A stretch of DNA of 64,000 bases. Source: Balneolaceae bacterium UBA7797. GTDB taxonomy: Bacteria > Bacteroidota > Rhodothermia > Balneolales > Balneolaceae. This document shows positions 46,658 through 54,388 of the stretch, in pieces. The notes beneath the pieces were generated by a model. The model saw nothing but the letters and a program-made list of their open reading frames with translations, had not been told where the DNA came from and did no database searches. A program made the translations under genes and the position numbers. Every line of letters begins with the position of its first letter. Positions within the stretch are counted from its first letter, which is position 1. The stretch is taken from positions 265,267 through 329,266 of the forward strand of contig DLCN01000003.1 in NCBI GenBank assembly GCA_002480645.1, in the 5' to 3' direction.

Positions 46658-47521
46658 ATGAAGGTATTGATCACCGGCGCGAACGGACAGCTCGGAAGAG
46701 AGTGGGTCGATTTCTGCGAACAGAACTCAATAAATTTTGAAAGCTTCTCTTCCTCCAAACTGGATATAACCCGGGAAGACATGGTGACTGAGCAGATCAG
46801 GACCTCCGGACCGGATGTAGTAATCAATTGCGCCGCATACACTAAGGTTGATCAGGCTGAGGATGAAAGTGAGCAGGCTATGCTGGTGAACAGGAAAGGT
46901 GCAGAGATACTCGCCAAAGTCTGTGGTCATGCCGGAGCAAAACTCATTCACTACTCTACCGACTATGTTTTTGAAGGCACACTTTCTGACATGGAAACAT
47001 ACCCTCATGGCTATCCCGAGAATGCTGAAACAAACCCGATCAATGAATATGGTCGTTCGAAGCTGGAAGGCGAGAAAGCAATTCAGGAATCAGGTGTGGA
47101 ATATTTGATACTTCGGGTTTCGTGGTTATGCGGTAAACATGGTTCTAATTTTGTAAAGACCATGCTTAAATTAGGTAAGGAAAGAGATTCATTAGCAGTG
47201 GTGAACGATCAGTATGGGAGTCCTACGTTCACTTTTAATGTGGTAAAGCAGAGTTTTGAACTTCTAAAAACAGGAGTAGGCGGGATCTTTCATCTTAGTT
47301 CTGAGGGTATGTGTACCTGGTACGAGTTCGCCCGGGAGATCTTTGATCAGGCGAATATTGAGGTTGAGCTTTCACCCTGCAGCTCTGATCAATTTCCAAC
47401 CAAAGCGAAAAGGCCTGCATTTTCTAAGCTAAGTACAGCAAAAATTGCTACCATTCCCGGCATCGATAATCAGTCGTGGAAGCAGGGACTCACACAGTTA
47501 TTATCTGAATTAGAATTATGA
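46658..47521 (+). CDS. rmlD: dTDP-4-dehydrorhamnose reductase
   Basis: 287 residues. NAD(P)-binding GANGQLGREW at the N-terminus and the SDR catalytic YGRSK (Tyr-xxx-Lys) with STDYVFEG upstream. It reduces dTDP-4-dehydro-L-rhamnose to dTDP-L-rhamnose, the last step of the pathway. It directly abuts rmlA and overlaps rmlC by 4 bases (ATGA), so the genes are translationally coupled. Confidence 0.93.
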   Translation: MKVLITGANGQLGREWVDFCEQNSINFESFSSSKLDITREDMVTEQIRTSGPDVVINCAAYTKVDQAEDESEQAMLVNRKGAEILAKVCGHAGAKLIHYSTDYVFEGTLSDMETYPHGYPENAETNPINEYGRSKLEGEKAIQESGVEYLILRVSWLCGKHGSNFVKTMLKLGKERDSLAVVNDQYGSPTFTFNVVKQSFELLKTGVGGIFHLSSEGMCTWYEFAREIFDQANIEVELSPCSSDQFPTKAKRPAFSKLSTAKIATIPGIDNQSWKQGLTQLLSELEL

Positions 47522-48066
47522 TCATAAAAGACGCACAAATACCGGATCTCAAGATCATCGAACCCAAAGTATTCGAAGATGATCGCGGTTATTTTAAAGA
47601 AACATTCCGTCAATCGATACTGGAAGAGGCAGGTATCAACCAGCCATTTGTGCAGGATAATATTTCCAGATCTTACAAAGACACTGTTCGGGGACTCCAT
47701 TATCAACTTGAAAAACCACAGGCTAAATTAGTACAGTGCGTTAAAGGTACCATCCTGGATGTAGCCGTGGATGTTCGGAAAAATTCAGCAACCTTCGGTA
47801 AATATGAAGCTGTGATCCTGTCAGATAAAAATCATCAATTATTTTATATCCCCGAAGGTTTTGCTCACGGTTTCTCAGTATTATCGGATGAGGCCATTGT
47901 ACATTATAAAGTGTCTGAGTACTACGATCAGCCTTCGGAACGTGGCATTCGGTGGGACGACCCATTGATTCGAATTCACTGGGATGTAGCCCGCCCCATA
48001 ATATCAGATAAAGACCGCAAATTACCCCTGTTTTCAGCACTTAAAGACGAAGATATTTTCCTATGA
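47518..48066 (+). CDS. rmlC: dTDP-4-dehydrorhamnose 3,5-epimerase
   Basis: 182 residues, one cupin domain. Family landmarks are FKETFRQ, RGLHYQ (catalytic histidine), VDVRKNS, and YIPEGFAHGF with a second conserved histidine. It epimerises C3 and C5 of dTDP-4-dehydro-6-deoxyglucose. Four-base overlaps with rmlD upstream and rmlB downstream. Confidence 0.94.
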   Translation: MIIKDAQIPDLKIIEPKVFEDDRGYFKETFRQSILEEAGINQPFVQDNISRSYKDTVRGLHYQLEKPQAKLVQCVKGTILDVAVDVRKNSATFGKYEAVILSDKNHQLFYIPEGFAHGFSVLSDEAIVHYKVSEYYDQPSERGIRWDDPLIRIHWDVARPIISDKDRKLPLFSALKDEDIFL

Positions 48067-49073
48067 AAGTAATTATTACCGGTGGTGCCGGTTTTATCGG
48101 ATCGAATCTGATCTTACATCTGCACCAAAAGAATCCGGATTGGCATATTTATAATATTGATAAACTCACCTATGCATCCGACCGGAATTATCTGAGCCCG
48201 ATCAAGGATTCAGAGCGATATCATTTTAAGAAGATCGATCTGGTTGACAGAGACGCAATTCATGAAGTGCTTCAGATCTTTAAACCGGATGCAGTTATTC
48301 ATCTTGCGGCAGAATCTCATGTCGATAATTCCATATCAGGCCCGGAACCGTTTATCCAATCGAATATTGTCGGGACGTTCAACATTCTGGAGGAATGCCG
48401 GTTATTATGGTCGAAAGAGGAAGAGAGCTGGAAGAATAACCGCTTCCTTCACGTTTCTACCGATGAAGTGTATGGTGAACTGGAAGACGACGGATTATTT
48501 ACAGAAACGACTCCTTATGCTCCCAATTCACCGTATTCCGCCTCTAAAGCCGGCAGCGATTTTATTGTGAGAGCTTACTACCAAACATTCGGGATGAATG
48601 TGGTAACCACTAATTGTTCCAACAATTATGGACCCCATCAGCATGATGAGAAACTGATCCCCACAGTGATCAGAAATGCGATCGCTCACAATCCGATCCC
48701 GGTGTACGGAAAGGGGCAGAATGTGCGCGACTGGTTATTTGTAAAAGATCATGCCAGTGCGTTAGAAACCGCCTTTCTGAAAGGCAAGGCCGGTGAAACC
48801 TACAATGTGGGAGGTAATAATGAATGGAAGAATCTGGATCTGGTACATAAGATCTGTGATATCCTGAATGAACAGGTGGGCAACGGGCCGGATGGGGATT
48901 ATAAGAACCTGATCACTTTCGTGACCGACCGATTGGGACATGATTACCGGTATGCCATCGATGCTTCAAAGATAAAGAATGAGCTTGGATGGGAGCCAAA
49001 TCCTGATTTTGATGGAATGTTAACGGAAACAGTTTTGTGGTACGTGAAGAAATACAACGATCAAATAAAGTAG
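48063..49073 (+). CDS. rmlB: dTDP-glucose 4,6-dehydratase
   Basis: 336 residues. NAD-binding GGAGFIGSN at the N-terminus, STDEVYGEL and the catalytic YSASK, then GPHQHDEKLIP. It converts dTDP-glucose to dTDP-4-dehydro-6-deoxyglucose. Last rml gene; the product dTDP-rhamnose feeds O-antigen, capsule or protein glycosylation. No glycosyltransferase follows within the window. Confidence 0.95.
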   Translation: MKVIITGGAGFIGSNLILHLHQKNPDWHIYNIDKLTYASDRNYLSPIKDSERYHFKKIDLVDRDAIHEVLQIFKPDAVIHLAAESHVDNSISGPEPFIQSNIVGTFNILEECRLLWSKEEESWKNNRFLHVSTDEVYGELEDDGLFTETTPYAPNSPYSASKAGSDFIVRAYYQTFGMNVVTTNCSNNYGPHQHDEKLIPTVIRNAIAHNPIPVYGKGQNVRDWLFVKDHASALETAFLKGKAGETYNVGGNNEWKNLDLVHKICDILNEQVGNGPDGDYKNLITFVTDRLGHDYRYAIDASKIKNELGWEPNPDFDGMLTETVLWYVKKYNDQIK

Positions 49074-49081
49074 AAGGAGCA

Positions 49082-49561
49082 ATGAGCGAACGAAATTATT
49101 GGTTATGTAAATCGGAGCCGGATAATTATTCCATAGACGAATTAGAAAAAGACGGAGAAACTCCATGGGATGGGGTAAGAAACTATGGAGCCCGTAATTT
49201 TATGAGAGATGAGATGAAAGTGGGAGATGGGGTCTTTTTCTATCATTCCAATCAAAATCCACCCAGTATTGTGGGTTTGATGGAAGTGAGTAGCGAACCC
49301 TATCCCGATGCACTGCAATTCGATCCGGATTCAAAATATTTTGACGAGAAAAGTTCAGAATCAGATCCCAGATGGATCAATGTGGATATGAAGTTTATCG
49401 CAAAACTGGAGAACCCGGTTACCCGTGATGCACTAAAAGAAGCACCTGAATTGGATGACATGGAACTATTTCGGTTAGGACGTTATTCGATCACTCCGGT
49501 CAGAGAATCCGAATGGGAAAAGATCATAGAAATGGCGGGGATCGAAAACCCATACAAGTAA
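49082..49561 (+). CDS. EVE domain-containing protein
   Basis: 159 residues from ATG at 49082, nine bases after rmlB; a longer GTG reading overlapping rmlB is less likely. YWLCKSEPDNYSIDEL opens the domain, and WDGVRNYGARNFMRDEMKVG and VFFYHSN follow, as in THYN1-type EVE proteins, which bind modified bases (PUA-like fold). A terminator follows, so it closes the rml transcript. The function in bacteria is not settled. Confidence 0.92.
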   Translation: MSERNYWLCKSEPDNYSIDELEKDGETPWDGVRNYGARNFMRDEMKVGDGVFFYHSNQNPPSIVGLMEVSSEPYPDALQFDPDSKYFDEKSSESDPRWINVDMKFIAKLENPVTRDALKEAPELDDMELFRLGRYSITPVRESEWEKIIEMAGIENPYK

Positions 49562-49590
49562 GCACATTTAAATTTCTTTTTTTGAATATG

Positions 49591-49621
49591 ATCCGGTTGT
49601 CACTGCAACCGGATTTTTTTT
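49591..49621 (+). terminator. Rho-independent terminator after the rml-EVE operon
   Basis: Perfect 9-bp stem ATCCGGTTG/CAACCGGAT, loop TCACTG, followed by seven T. Confidence 0.92.
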
Positions 49622-49702
49622 GCTCATTTCTAATTGTGTCATATCTACGCATTAAGTACATTGAACCAGTCGGAATAATAAAGGGGTTCGTTAATAGCTG
49701 CT

Positions 49703-50503
49703 ATGAGGTATATCCTTGCCTTACTTTTTGTATTAGTTTTTTGCATTAGCTGTAAAGACTCACCAACGGTACCAACATCCAGTGCTGTGCAGGAATCTTC
49801 CCTTCAGAGTGAGGCCCTCGATCGTGAAATGAAGTATTCTGTCTATCTGCCAAAAGGATTTCAGGAATCGGGAGATAAAGAATATCCGGTCCTGTATCTG
49901 CTACATGGATATTTCGGAACCTATCGTGATTGGCCGGATAATGGCATGCAGCAAATAGTTGATGAAGTGATCGAAGAGGGGGAATCTGATGAGATCATCA
50001 TAATTATGCCCGATGGATTGGATAGTTTTTATATCAATGATTTTGATGACCGATCTCTCAAATACGAAGAATTCTATGTGAACGAATTCATCCCGCATAT
50101 CGAACAAACCTATCCGGTTTCAACAACCCGCGAAATGACCGGGATCGCCGGATTATCGATGGGTGGGTACGGGGCTACGTACCACGCCTTTAAATATACC
50201 GGCAAATATGCCTTTTCCTACTCATTAAGCGGAGCGGTTGGTATAGGTGGGTCTACCCATGATATCCGTTCCATTATTATTGAAAGATCAACTGATGAAG
50301 CAATAAGCTGGCCCGAATATTTTATGGATTGCGGGACCCATGATTACTTACTCAGTAACAACGAGGCATTCAGTGTCTTTTTAGAAGAACAGAATATTAC
50401 CCACACCTTTACTACACGTTTGGGGGCACATGACTGGGTCTTTTGGACCACCGGACTGCCGGACGTGATTAAGAAATTTTATGAAGTACGAACGAATATC
50501 TAA
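49703..50503 (+). CDS. CE1-like esterase lipoprotein
   Basis: 266 residues. Signal with lipobox FCISC (lipidated cysteine ~17). Alpha/beta-hydrolase of the esterase D/feruloyl esterase type: YPVLYLLHGYFGTYRDW forms the oxyanion region, S152 in GLSMGG is the nucleophile, D in MDCGTHDYLL and H in GAHDWVFW complete the triad. It likely removes acyl groups (acetyl, feruloyl) from polysaccharide side chains at the cell envelope. First of three consecutive CE1-like genes; 15 bases before the next. Confidence 0.85.
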   Translation: MRYILALLFVLVFCISCKDSPTVPTSSAVQESSLQSEALDREMKYSVYLPKGFQESGDKEYPVLYLLHGYFGTYRDWPDNGMQQIVDEVIEEGESDEIIIIMPDGLDSFYINDFDDRSLKYEEFYVNEFIPHIEQTYPVSTTREMTGIAGLSMGGYGATYHAFKYTGKYAFSYSLSGAVGIGGSTHDIRSIIIERSTDEAISWPEYFMDCGTHDYLLSNNEAFSVFLEEQNITHTFTTRLGAHDWVFWTTGLPDVIKKFYEVRTNI

Positions 50504-50518
50504 CCAACATTTACAAAC

Positions 50519-51688
50519 ATGAAAAAAATAACACTACTCCTCTTAATATTTTTAACCGGGACGATCTCAACTCAAGCCCAACAGGCTATCTTTGGTGAAG
50601 TTCCGATCGTATCTCCGGAAATAAACGACGACCAATCGGTAACATTTAGGATAAAAGCTCCACTAGCCAACGAAGTAAGGTTGATGGGAGACTGGATGCC
50701 TCCGGTCGGCTGGGCTCCCGGTTCCGCTGAGTTGACAAAAGATGAAAATGGTATCTGGACTTACACCACGGAATCTTTGGATTCTGATCTGTATACCTAT
50801 TCCTTTTCAGTGGATAGTGTTCGAACTATTGATCCTTCCAATCCACATGTGATCCGGGATGTAGCCAATCTATTCAATGTGTTCATCATTGGGGATGGAA
50901 AAGGAGATAACTATAAAGTGACGGATGTTCCTCATGGTTCGGTAACCAGACGGTGGTACGAATCTCCCGGACTCGACATGCAGCGCAGGATCACCATATA
51001 CACACCTCCGGGATACGAAAACTCAGAGGAAGAATATCCGGTTCTGTACTTATTACATGGTGCAGGTGGAGATGAGGAAGCCTGGATCGCCCTGGGCAGG
51101 ACCTCACAGATCCTCGATAATCTGATCGCAGATGGCAAAGCGGAACCAATGATCGTAGTAATGACCAATGGAAATGTGGATCAGCAGGCTGCTCCGGGAG
51201 AAGCGCCGGCAGGGTACGTAACTCCACAGTTTATGCTGCCAAGTACAATGAACGGCAAGTTTATTGAGACCTTTCCGGATGTGATCCGTTTTGTGGAAAG
51301 TGAATATCGTGTGGTAGCGGATAAAGCTCATCGCGCTATTGCCGGACTTTCTATGGGAGGCTTCCACACCATGCATATTTCAAGATTCCACCCTGATACC
51401 TTCGACTATGTTGCGTTGTTTTCTGCAGCGATCATGCCGAGAGATGAATCAGCTTCCCCGGTATTTGCAGACATCAAGGGAACATTGGAAACTCAAATGA
51501 ATAATGGGTACGAGCTTTACTGGATCGGTATCGGTAAATCTGATTTCCTGTTCGAAGCAAACACTCAATACCGGGCAATGCTGGACGAAATGGGAATGGA
51601 GTACGAGTATATGGAAACCGAAGGCGGACATACCTGGACTAACTGGCGGGTATATCTGACTGAAATAGCTCCACTGCTTTTTAAATAG
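50519..51688 (+). CDS. CE1-like esterase with N-terminal E-set domain
   Basis: 389 residues; signal peptide ends at STQAQ. An E-set/CBM48-like domain (~20-130; VTFRIKAPLANEVRLMGDWM) precedes the alpha/beta-hydrolase domain with YPVLYLLHGAGGDEEAW, nucleophile S278 in GLSMGG and the C-terminal GGHTWTNWR histidine. This is the layout of xylan-associated feruloyl/acetyl esterases. It is 15 bases after the lipoprotein esterase. A terminator separates it from the next esterase. Confidence 0.86.
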   Translation: MKKITLLLLIFLTGTISTQAQQAIFGEVPIVSPEINDDQSVTFRIKAPLANEVRLMGDWMPPVGWAPGSAELTKDENGIWTYTTESLDSDLYTYSFSVDSVRTIDPSNPHVIRDVANLFNVFIIGDGKGDNYKVTDVPHGSVTRRWYESPGLDMQRRITIYTPPGYENSEEEYPVLYLLHGAGGDEEAWIALGRTSQILDNLIADGKAEPMIVVMTNGNVDQQAAPGEAPAGYVTPQFMLPSTMNGKFIETFPDVIRFVESEYRVVADKAHRAIAGLSMGGFHTMHISRFHPDTFDYVALFSAAIMPRDESASPVFADIKGTLETQMNNGYELYWIGIGKSDFLFEANTQYRAMLDEMGMEYEYMETEGGHTWTNWRVYLTEIAPLLFK

Positions 51689-51697
51689 TTTTTTAAG

Positions 51698-51724
51698 AGG
51701 AGGCGTTGAACGTCTCCTTTTTTT
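51698..51724 (+). terminator. Rho-independent terminator after the second esterase
   Basis: Stem AGGAGGCG/CGTCTCCT (one G-T wobble) with loop TTGAA, followed by six T. Confidence 0.85.
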
Positions 51725-51740
51725 GATTAGCACATATTTG

Positions 51741-51755
51741 CTTACCAACCTAACC
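51741..51755 (+). repeat. 15-base leader element, copy 1
   Basis: CTTACCAACCTAACC, ending 7 bases before the ATG of the third esterase. The identical 15-mer recurs at 52656-52670 at the same distance from the next gene's ATG. No Shine-Dalgarno is present, so it may be a translational leader or a regulator site. Confidence 0.6.
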
Positions 51756-51762
51756 GATTACT

Positions 51763-52632
51763 ATGAAATCAGAATTACTGTTATTACTCATGCTGGTTGT
51801 CTTTACCCAAACGGCAGTGGCTCAGTTTCCCGGAATGCCGCAAGGAAGAACCGAAGAAAAAACCATGACCAGCAAAGTTCTGGGAGTGGAACGAAATTAT
51901 TCCGTTTATCTCCCCAAAAGTTACCACTCAGAGCCGGACAGGCAGTATCCAATCCTGTATTTACTGCATGGGGTATTCGATACCAATAAAGGATGGCAGG
52001 AGCGCGGGCATCTTCAGGATGTAGCCAACCGACTGATCAATTCTGAAGAAGCTGTAGAAATGATCGTTGTATTGCCGGATGCCGGAACCGAATGGAACGG
52101 GTATTTCAATATGGACGGATGGCCGTACGAGACCTATTTCTTTGAAGAATTTCTGCCTTTTATCGAAAATACGTACAGGGTGAAAGAAGGAAAGGAAAAC
52201 AGGGCCATTGCCGGACTATCAATGGGCGGGGGCGGTACGCTGGTATACGCTCAAAAGCACCCTGAAATGTTCTCTTCAGCTTATGCACTCAGTGCACTAA
52301 CCACACTGGGAGAGGGGGAAGGTCTAAATCAACAGGACCCGAAATTTGCTGAACTCAACCGTACGGTTCGTGAAAATAGTGCGGTACAGTTTGTGGCTGA
52401 TGCGGATGAAGCCACGAAAGAAAAATTGCGCACTGTTCGCTGGTATGTGGATTGCGGAGACGATGATTTTCTGCTGGAAGCTAATATTGCCTTCGTTCAG
52501 GAAATGAAAAAAGCTCAAATTCCACTTCAGTTCAGAGTGCGCGATGGCGGACACGAATGGGAATACTGGCATTCGGGCCTTTACGAAGTGCTTAAATTTG
52601 TATCATTTGGATTCTCCAGACGGGCAGAATAA
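51763..52632 (+). CDS. CE1-like secreted esterase
   Basis: 289 residues; signal peptide ends at TAVAQ. YPILYLLHGVFDTNKGW, nucleophile S153 in GLSMGGGG, acid residue region WYVDCGDDDFLLE and terminal histidine in GGHEWEYW. A single alpha/beta-hydrolase domain with no E-set, related to the two esterases upstream. Likely periplasmic deacylation of plant-type oligosaccharides. It lies behind its own terminator and leader element. Confidence 0.86.
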   Translation: MKSELLLLLMLVVFTQTAVAQFPGMPQGRTEEKTMTSKVLGVERNYSVYLPKSYHSEPDRQYPILYLLHGVFDTNKGWQERGHLQDVANRLINSEEAVEMIVVLPDAGTEWNGYFNMDGWPYETYFFEEFLPFIENTYRVKEGKENRAIAGLSMGGGGTLVYAQKHPEMFSSAYALSALTTLGEGEGLNQQDPKFAELNRTVRENSAVQFVADADEATKEKLRTVRWYVDCGDDDFLLEANIAFVQEMKKAQIPLQFRVRDGGHEWEYWHSGLYEVLKFVSFGFSRRAE

Positions 52633-52655
52633 AAGACATTGAGAGTCAGATTTAA

Positions 52656-52670
52656 CTTACCAACCTAACC
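52656..52670 (+). repeat. 15-base leader element, copy 2
   Basis: CTTACCAACCTAACC, 7 bases before the ATG of the type B carboxylesterase; exact match to 51741-51755. A looser relative (CTAACCAACATTTAC) precedes the ATG at 50519. Confidence 0.6.
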
Positions 52671-52677
52671 TAGAATT

Positions 52678-54357
52678 ATGACAACGAATCGCAGAAATTT
52701 CTTACATACATTGGGAGCCGGAGCAGCCGGAATCGGTTTATCACCACTGGCCGGATTAACCCGTGAATCAAACGATAAAAAAGGAATAAACAGCTCAGAT
52801 CAGCAGTTGTTTGTCGGGGATGATATCGCCATTGCTGAAACTGAATACGGCAAAGTGCAGGGATTCGTACTCCGGGATATATTCAATTTCAGAGGAATTC
52901 CTTACGGTGCAGATACCTCCGGAAAAAACCGTTTTATGCCACCACAGAAGCCGGAACCCTGGGATGATATTAAACCGGCGGTCTGGTGGGGCAATACCGC
53001 ACCACAGATCATGGAAGGGAGATACGGCAATGCATGGTCTTCTTTTGCAGATCACTGGAATTACGATGATGTAAGTGAAGATTGCCTGAAACTGAATGTT
53101 TGGACTCCATCCATCAGTGATAACAAAAAACGTCCGGTGTTGGTATGGTTACACGGTGGCGGGTATACCAATGGCAATGGTATTGAACAGGATGGATACG
53201 ACGGGGAAAATCTGGCCCGTAAAGGAGATATGGTATTCGTATCCATCAATCACCGTTTGGGACCTATCGGCTTCTCGGATCTGTCCGGAGTTGGTGGAAA
53301 GGAATTTGCCGATTCAGGGAATGTAGGCGCTTTGGACATGGTGGCCGCTCTGGAATGGGTGAATCGAAACATTGCAAATTTTGGGGGCGACCCGGATAAC
53401 GTGACCATTATGGGGCAAAGCGGTGGAGGCGCTAAAGTGTGTACACTTATGGCCATGCCATCGGCCCAAGGATTATTTCATAAAGCCGTACCTCTAAGTG
53501 GCTCTACTACCGGCGGCAACGATCCGGAAATGTCGAAGAAACTCGGTGAGTATATTCTTGAAGAAGCAGGATTGTCTGAAAATGAAGTCGCCAGGCTGCA
53601 GGAAATGCCGTGGCTGGAATATTTGCATCTTGCCAATCGTGCAGCAGCTAAATATCGGGAAGAGCAGGGTATTACCGGTTTCAGAGGTGGTTTCGGTCCG
53701 GTTCAGGATGGTAAGAATATTGTATCGGGAACTTACTTCTCCAAAAAAGGAGGTCTGTCTAATGATGTGCCTATGTTGATCTGCACCACTTTTCATGAAT
53801 GGGGAATGAGCCGTACCAATCCCGAAATGGAAGCCATGAGTAAAGATGCAGTCATTAATATGCTGCGGGAAAGAGCCGGTTGGTTTATGCCGGGTTTGGG
53901 AGATAAAGCTCCGGAAGTGTACGAAGCCTATGCTAAGATCTTTCCGGAAGCCAAGCCTGTTGAGATCATGACACTCATCTCGAGTAACCGAAGGGGTGCC
54001 GTGGAAACAGCCAATGCAAAGGTAAAACAGGATGCTCCGGTTTATATGGCCTGGTTTGGATGGGAGCCACCGATGTTTAACGGAAGAATGCGCGCCTTCC
54101 ATTGTCTGGACATTTGTTTCTGGTTCGATAACACCGACAAGATGCTTACTCATACCGGAGGAGGAGCCAGACCGCGGGCACTGGGAGAAACGATGTCGGA
54201 TGCACTGCTTTCGTTCATGAAAACAGGAAAACCATCCGCTCCGGCGCTACCTGAATGGAAAGAGTACACCTCTGAAAAAGGAGAAACTATGATCCTGGAT
54301 GATTACAGCACCTTAGAAAACGATCCGGATCGTGAAGCCCGAAAGTTATTGGGATAA
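52678..54357 (+). CDS. Type B carboxylesterase (CE10-like), Tat-exported
   Basis: 559 residues. The N-terminus carries twin arginines followed by a hydrophobic stretch (NRRNFLHTLGAGAAGIGL), a Tat-type signal. The fold is type B carboxylesterase: FRGIPYGA, EDCLKLNVWTP, LVWLHGGG oxyanion loop, then nucleophile S248 in GQSGGG (the usual form is GESAGG), and catalytic histidine region FHCLDICFWF. It hydrolyses carboxylic esters, perhaps glucuronoyl or aryl esters. It follows the third esterase by 45 bases and precedes the GH3 lipoprotein by 31, so it is likely one operon. Confidence 0.88.
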   Translation: MTTNRRNFLHTLGAGAAGIGLSPLAGLTRESNDKKGINSSDQQLFVGDDIAIAETEYGKVQGFVLRDIFNFRGIPYGADTSGKNRFMPPQKPEPWDDIKPAVWWGNTAPQIMEGRYGNAWSSFADHWNYDDVSEDCLKLNVWTPSISDNKKRPVLVWLHGGGYTNGNGIEQDGYDGENLARKGDMVFVSINHRLGPIGFSDLSGVGGKEFADSGNVGALDMVAALEWVNRNIANFGGDPDNVTIMGQSGGGAKVCTLMAMPSAQGLFHKAVPLSGSTTGGNDPEMSKKLGEYILEEAGLSENEVARLQEMPWLEYLHLANRAAAKYREEQGITGFRGGFGPVQDGKNIVSGTYFSKKGGLSNDVPMLICTTFHEWGMSRTNPEMEAMSKDAVINMLRERAGWFMPGLGDKAPEVYEAYAKIFPEAKPVEIMTLISSNRRGAVETANAKVKQDAPVYMAWFGWEPPMFNGRMRAFHCLDICFWFDNTDKMLTHTGGGARPRALGETMSDALLSFMKTGKPSAPALPEWKEYTSEKGETMILDDYSTLENDPDREARKLLG

Positions 54358-54388
54358 CCTGCTAATTAATAGTTAATCGAGGATTACA

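Noticed and set aside
53494..54153. Long minus-strand open frame inside the type B carboxylesterase
   Set aside because: It is opposite a clear coding gene with catalytic motifs and shows no protein-like composition or start signal.
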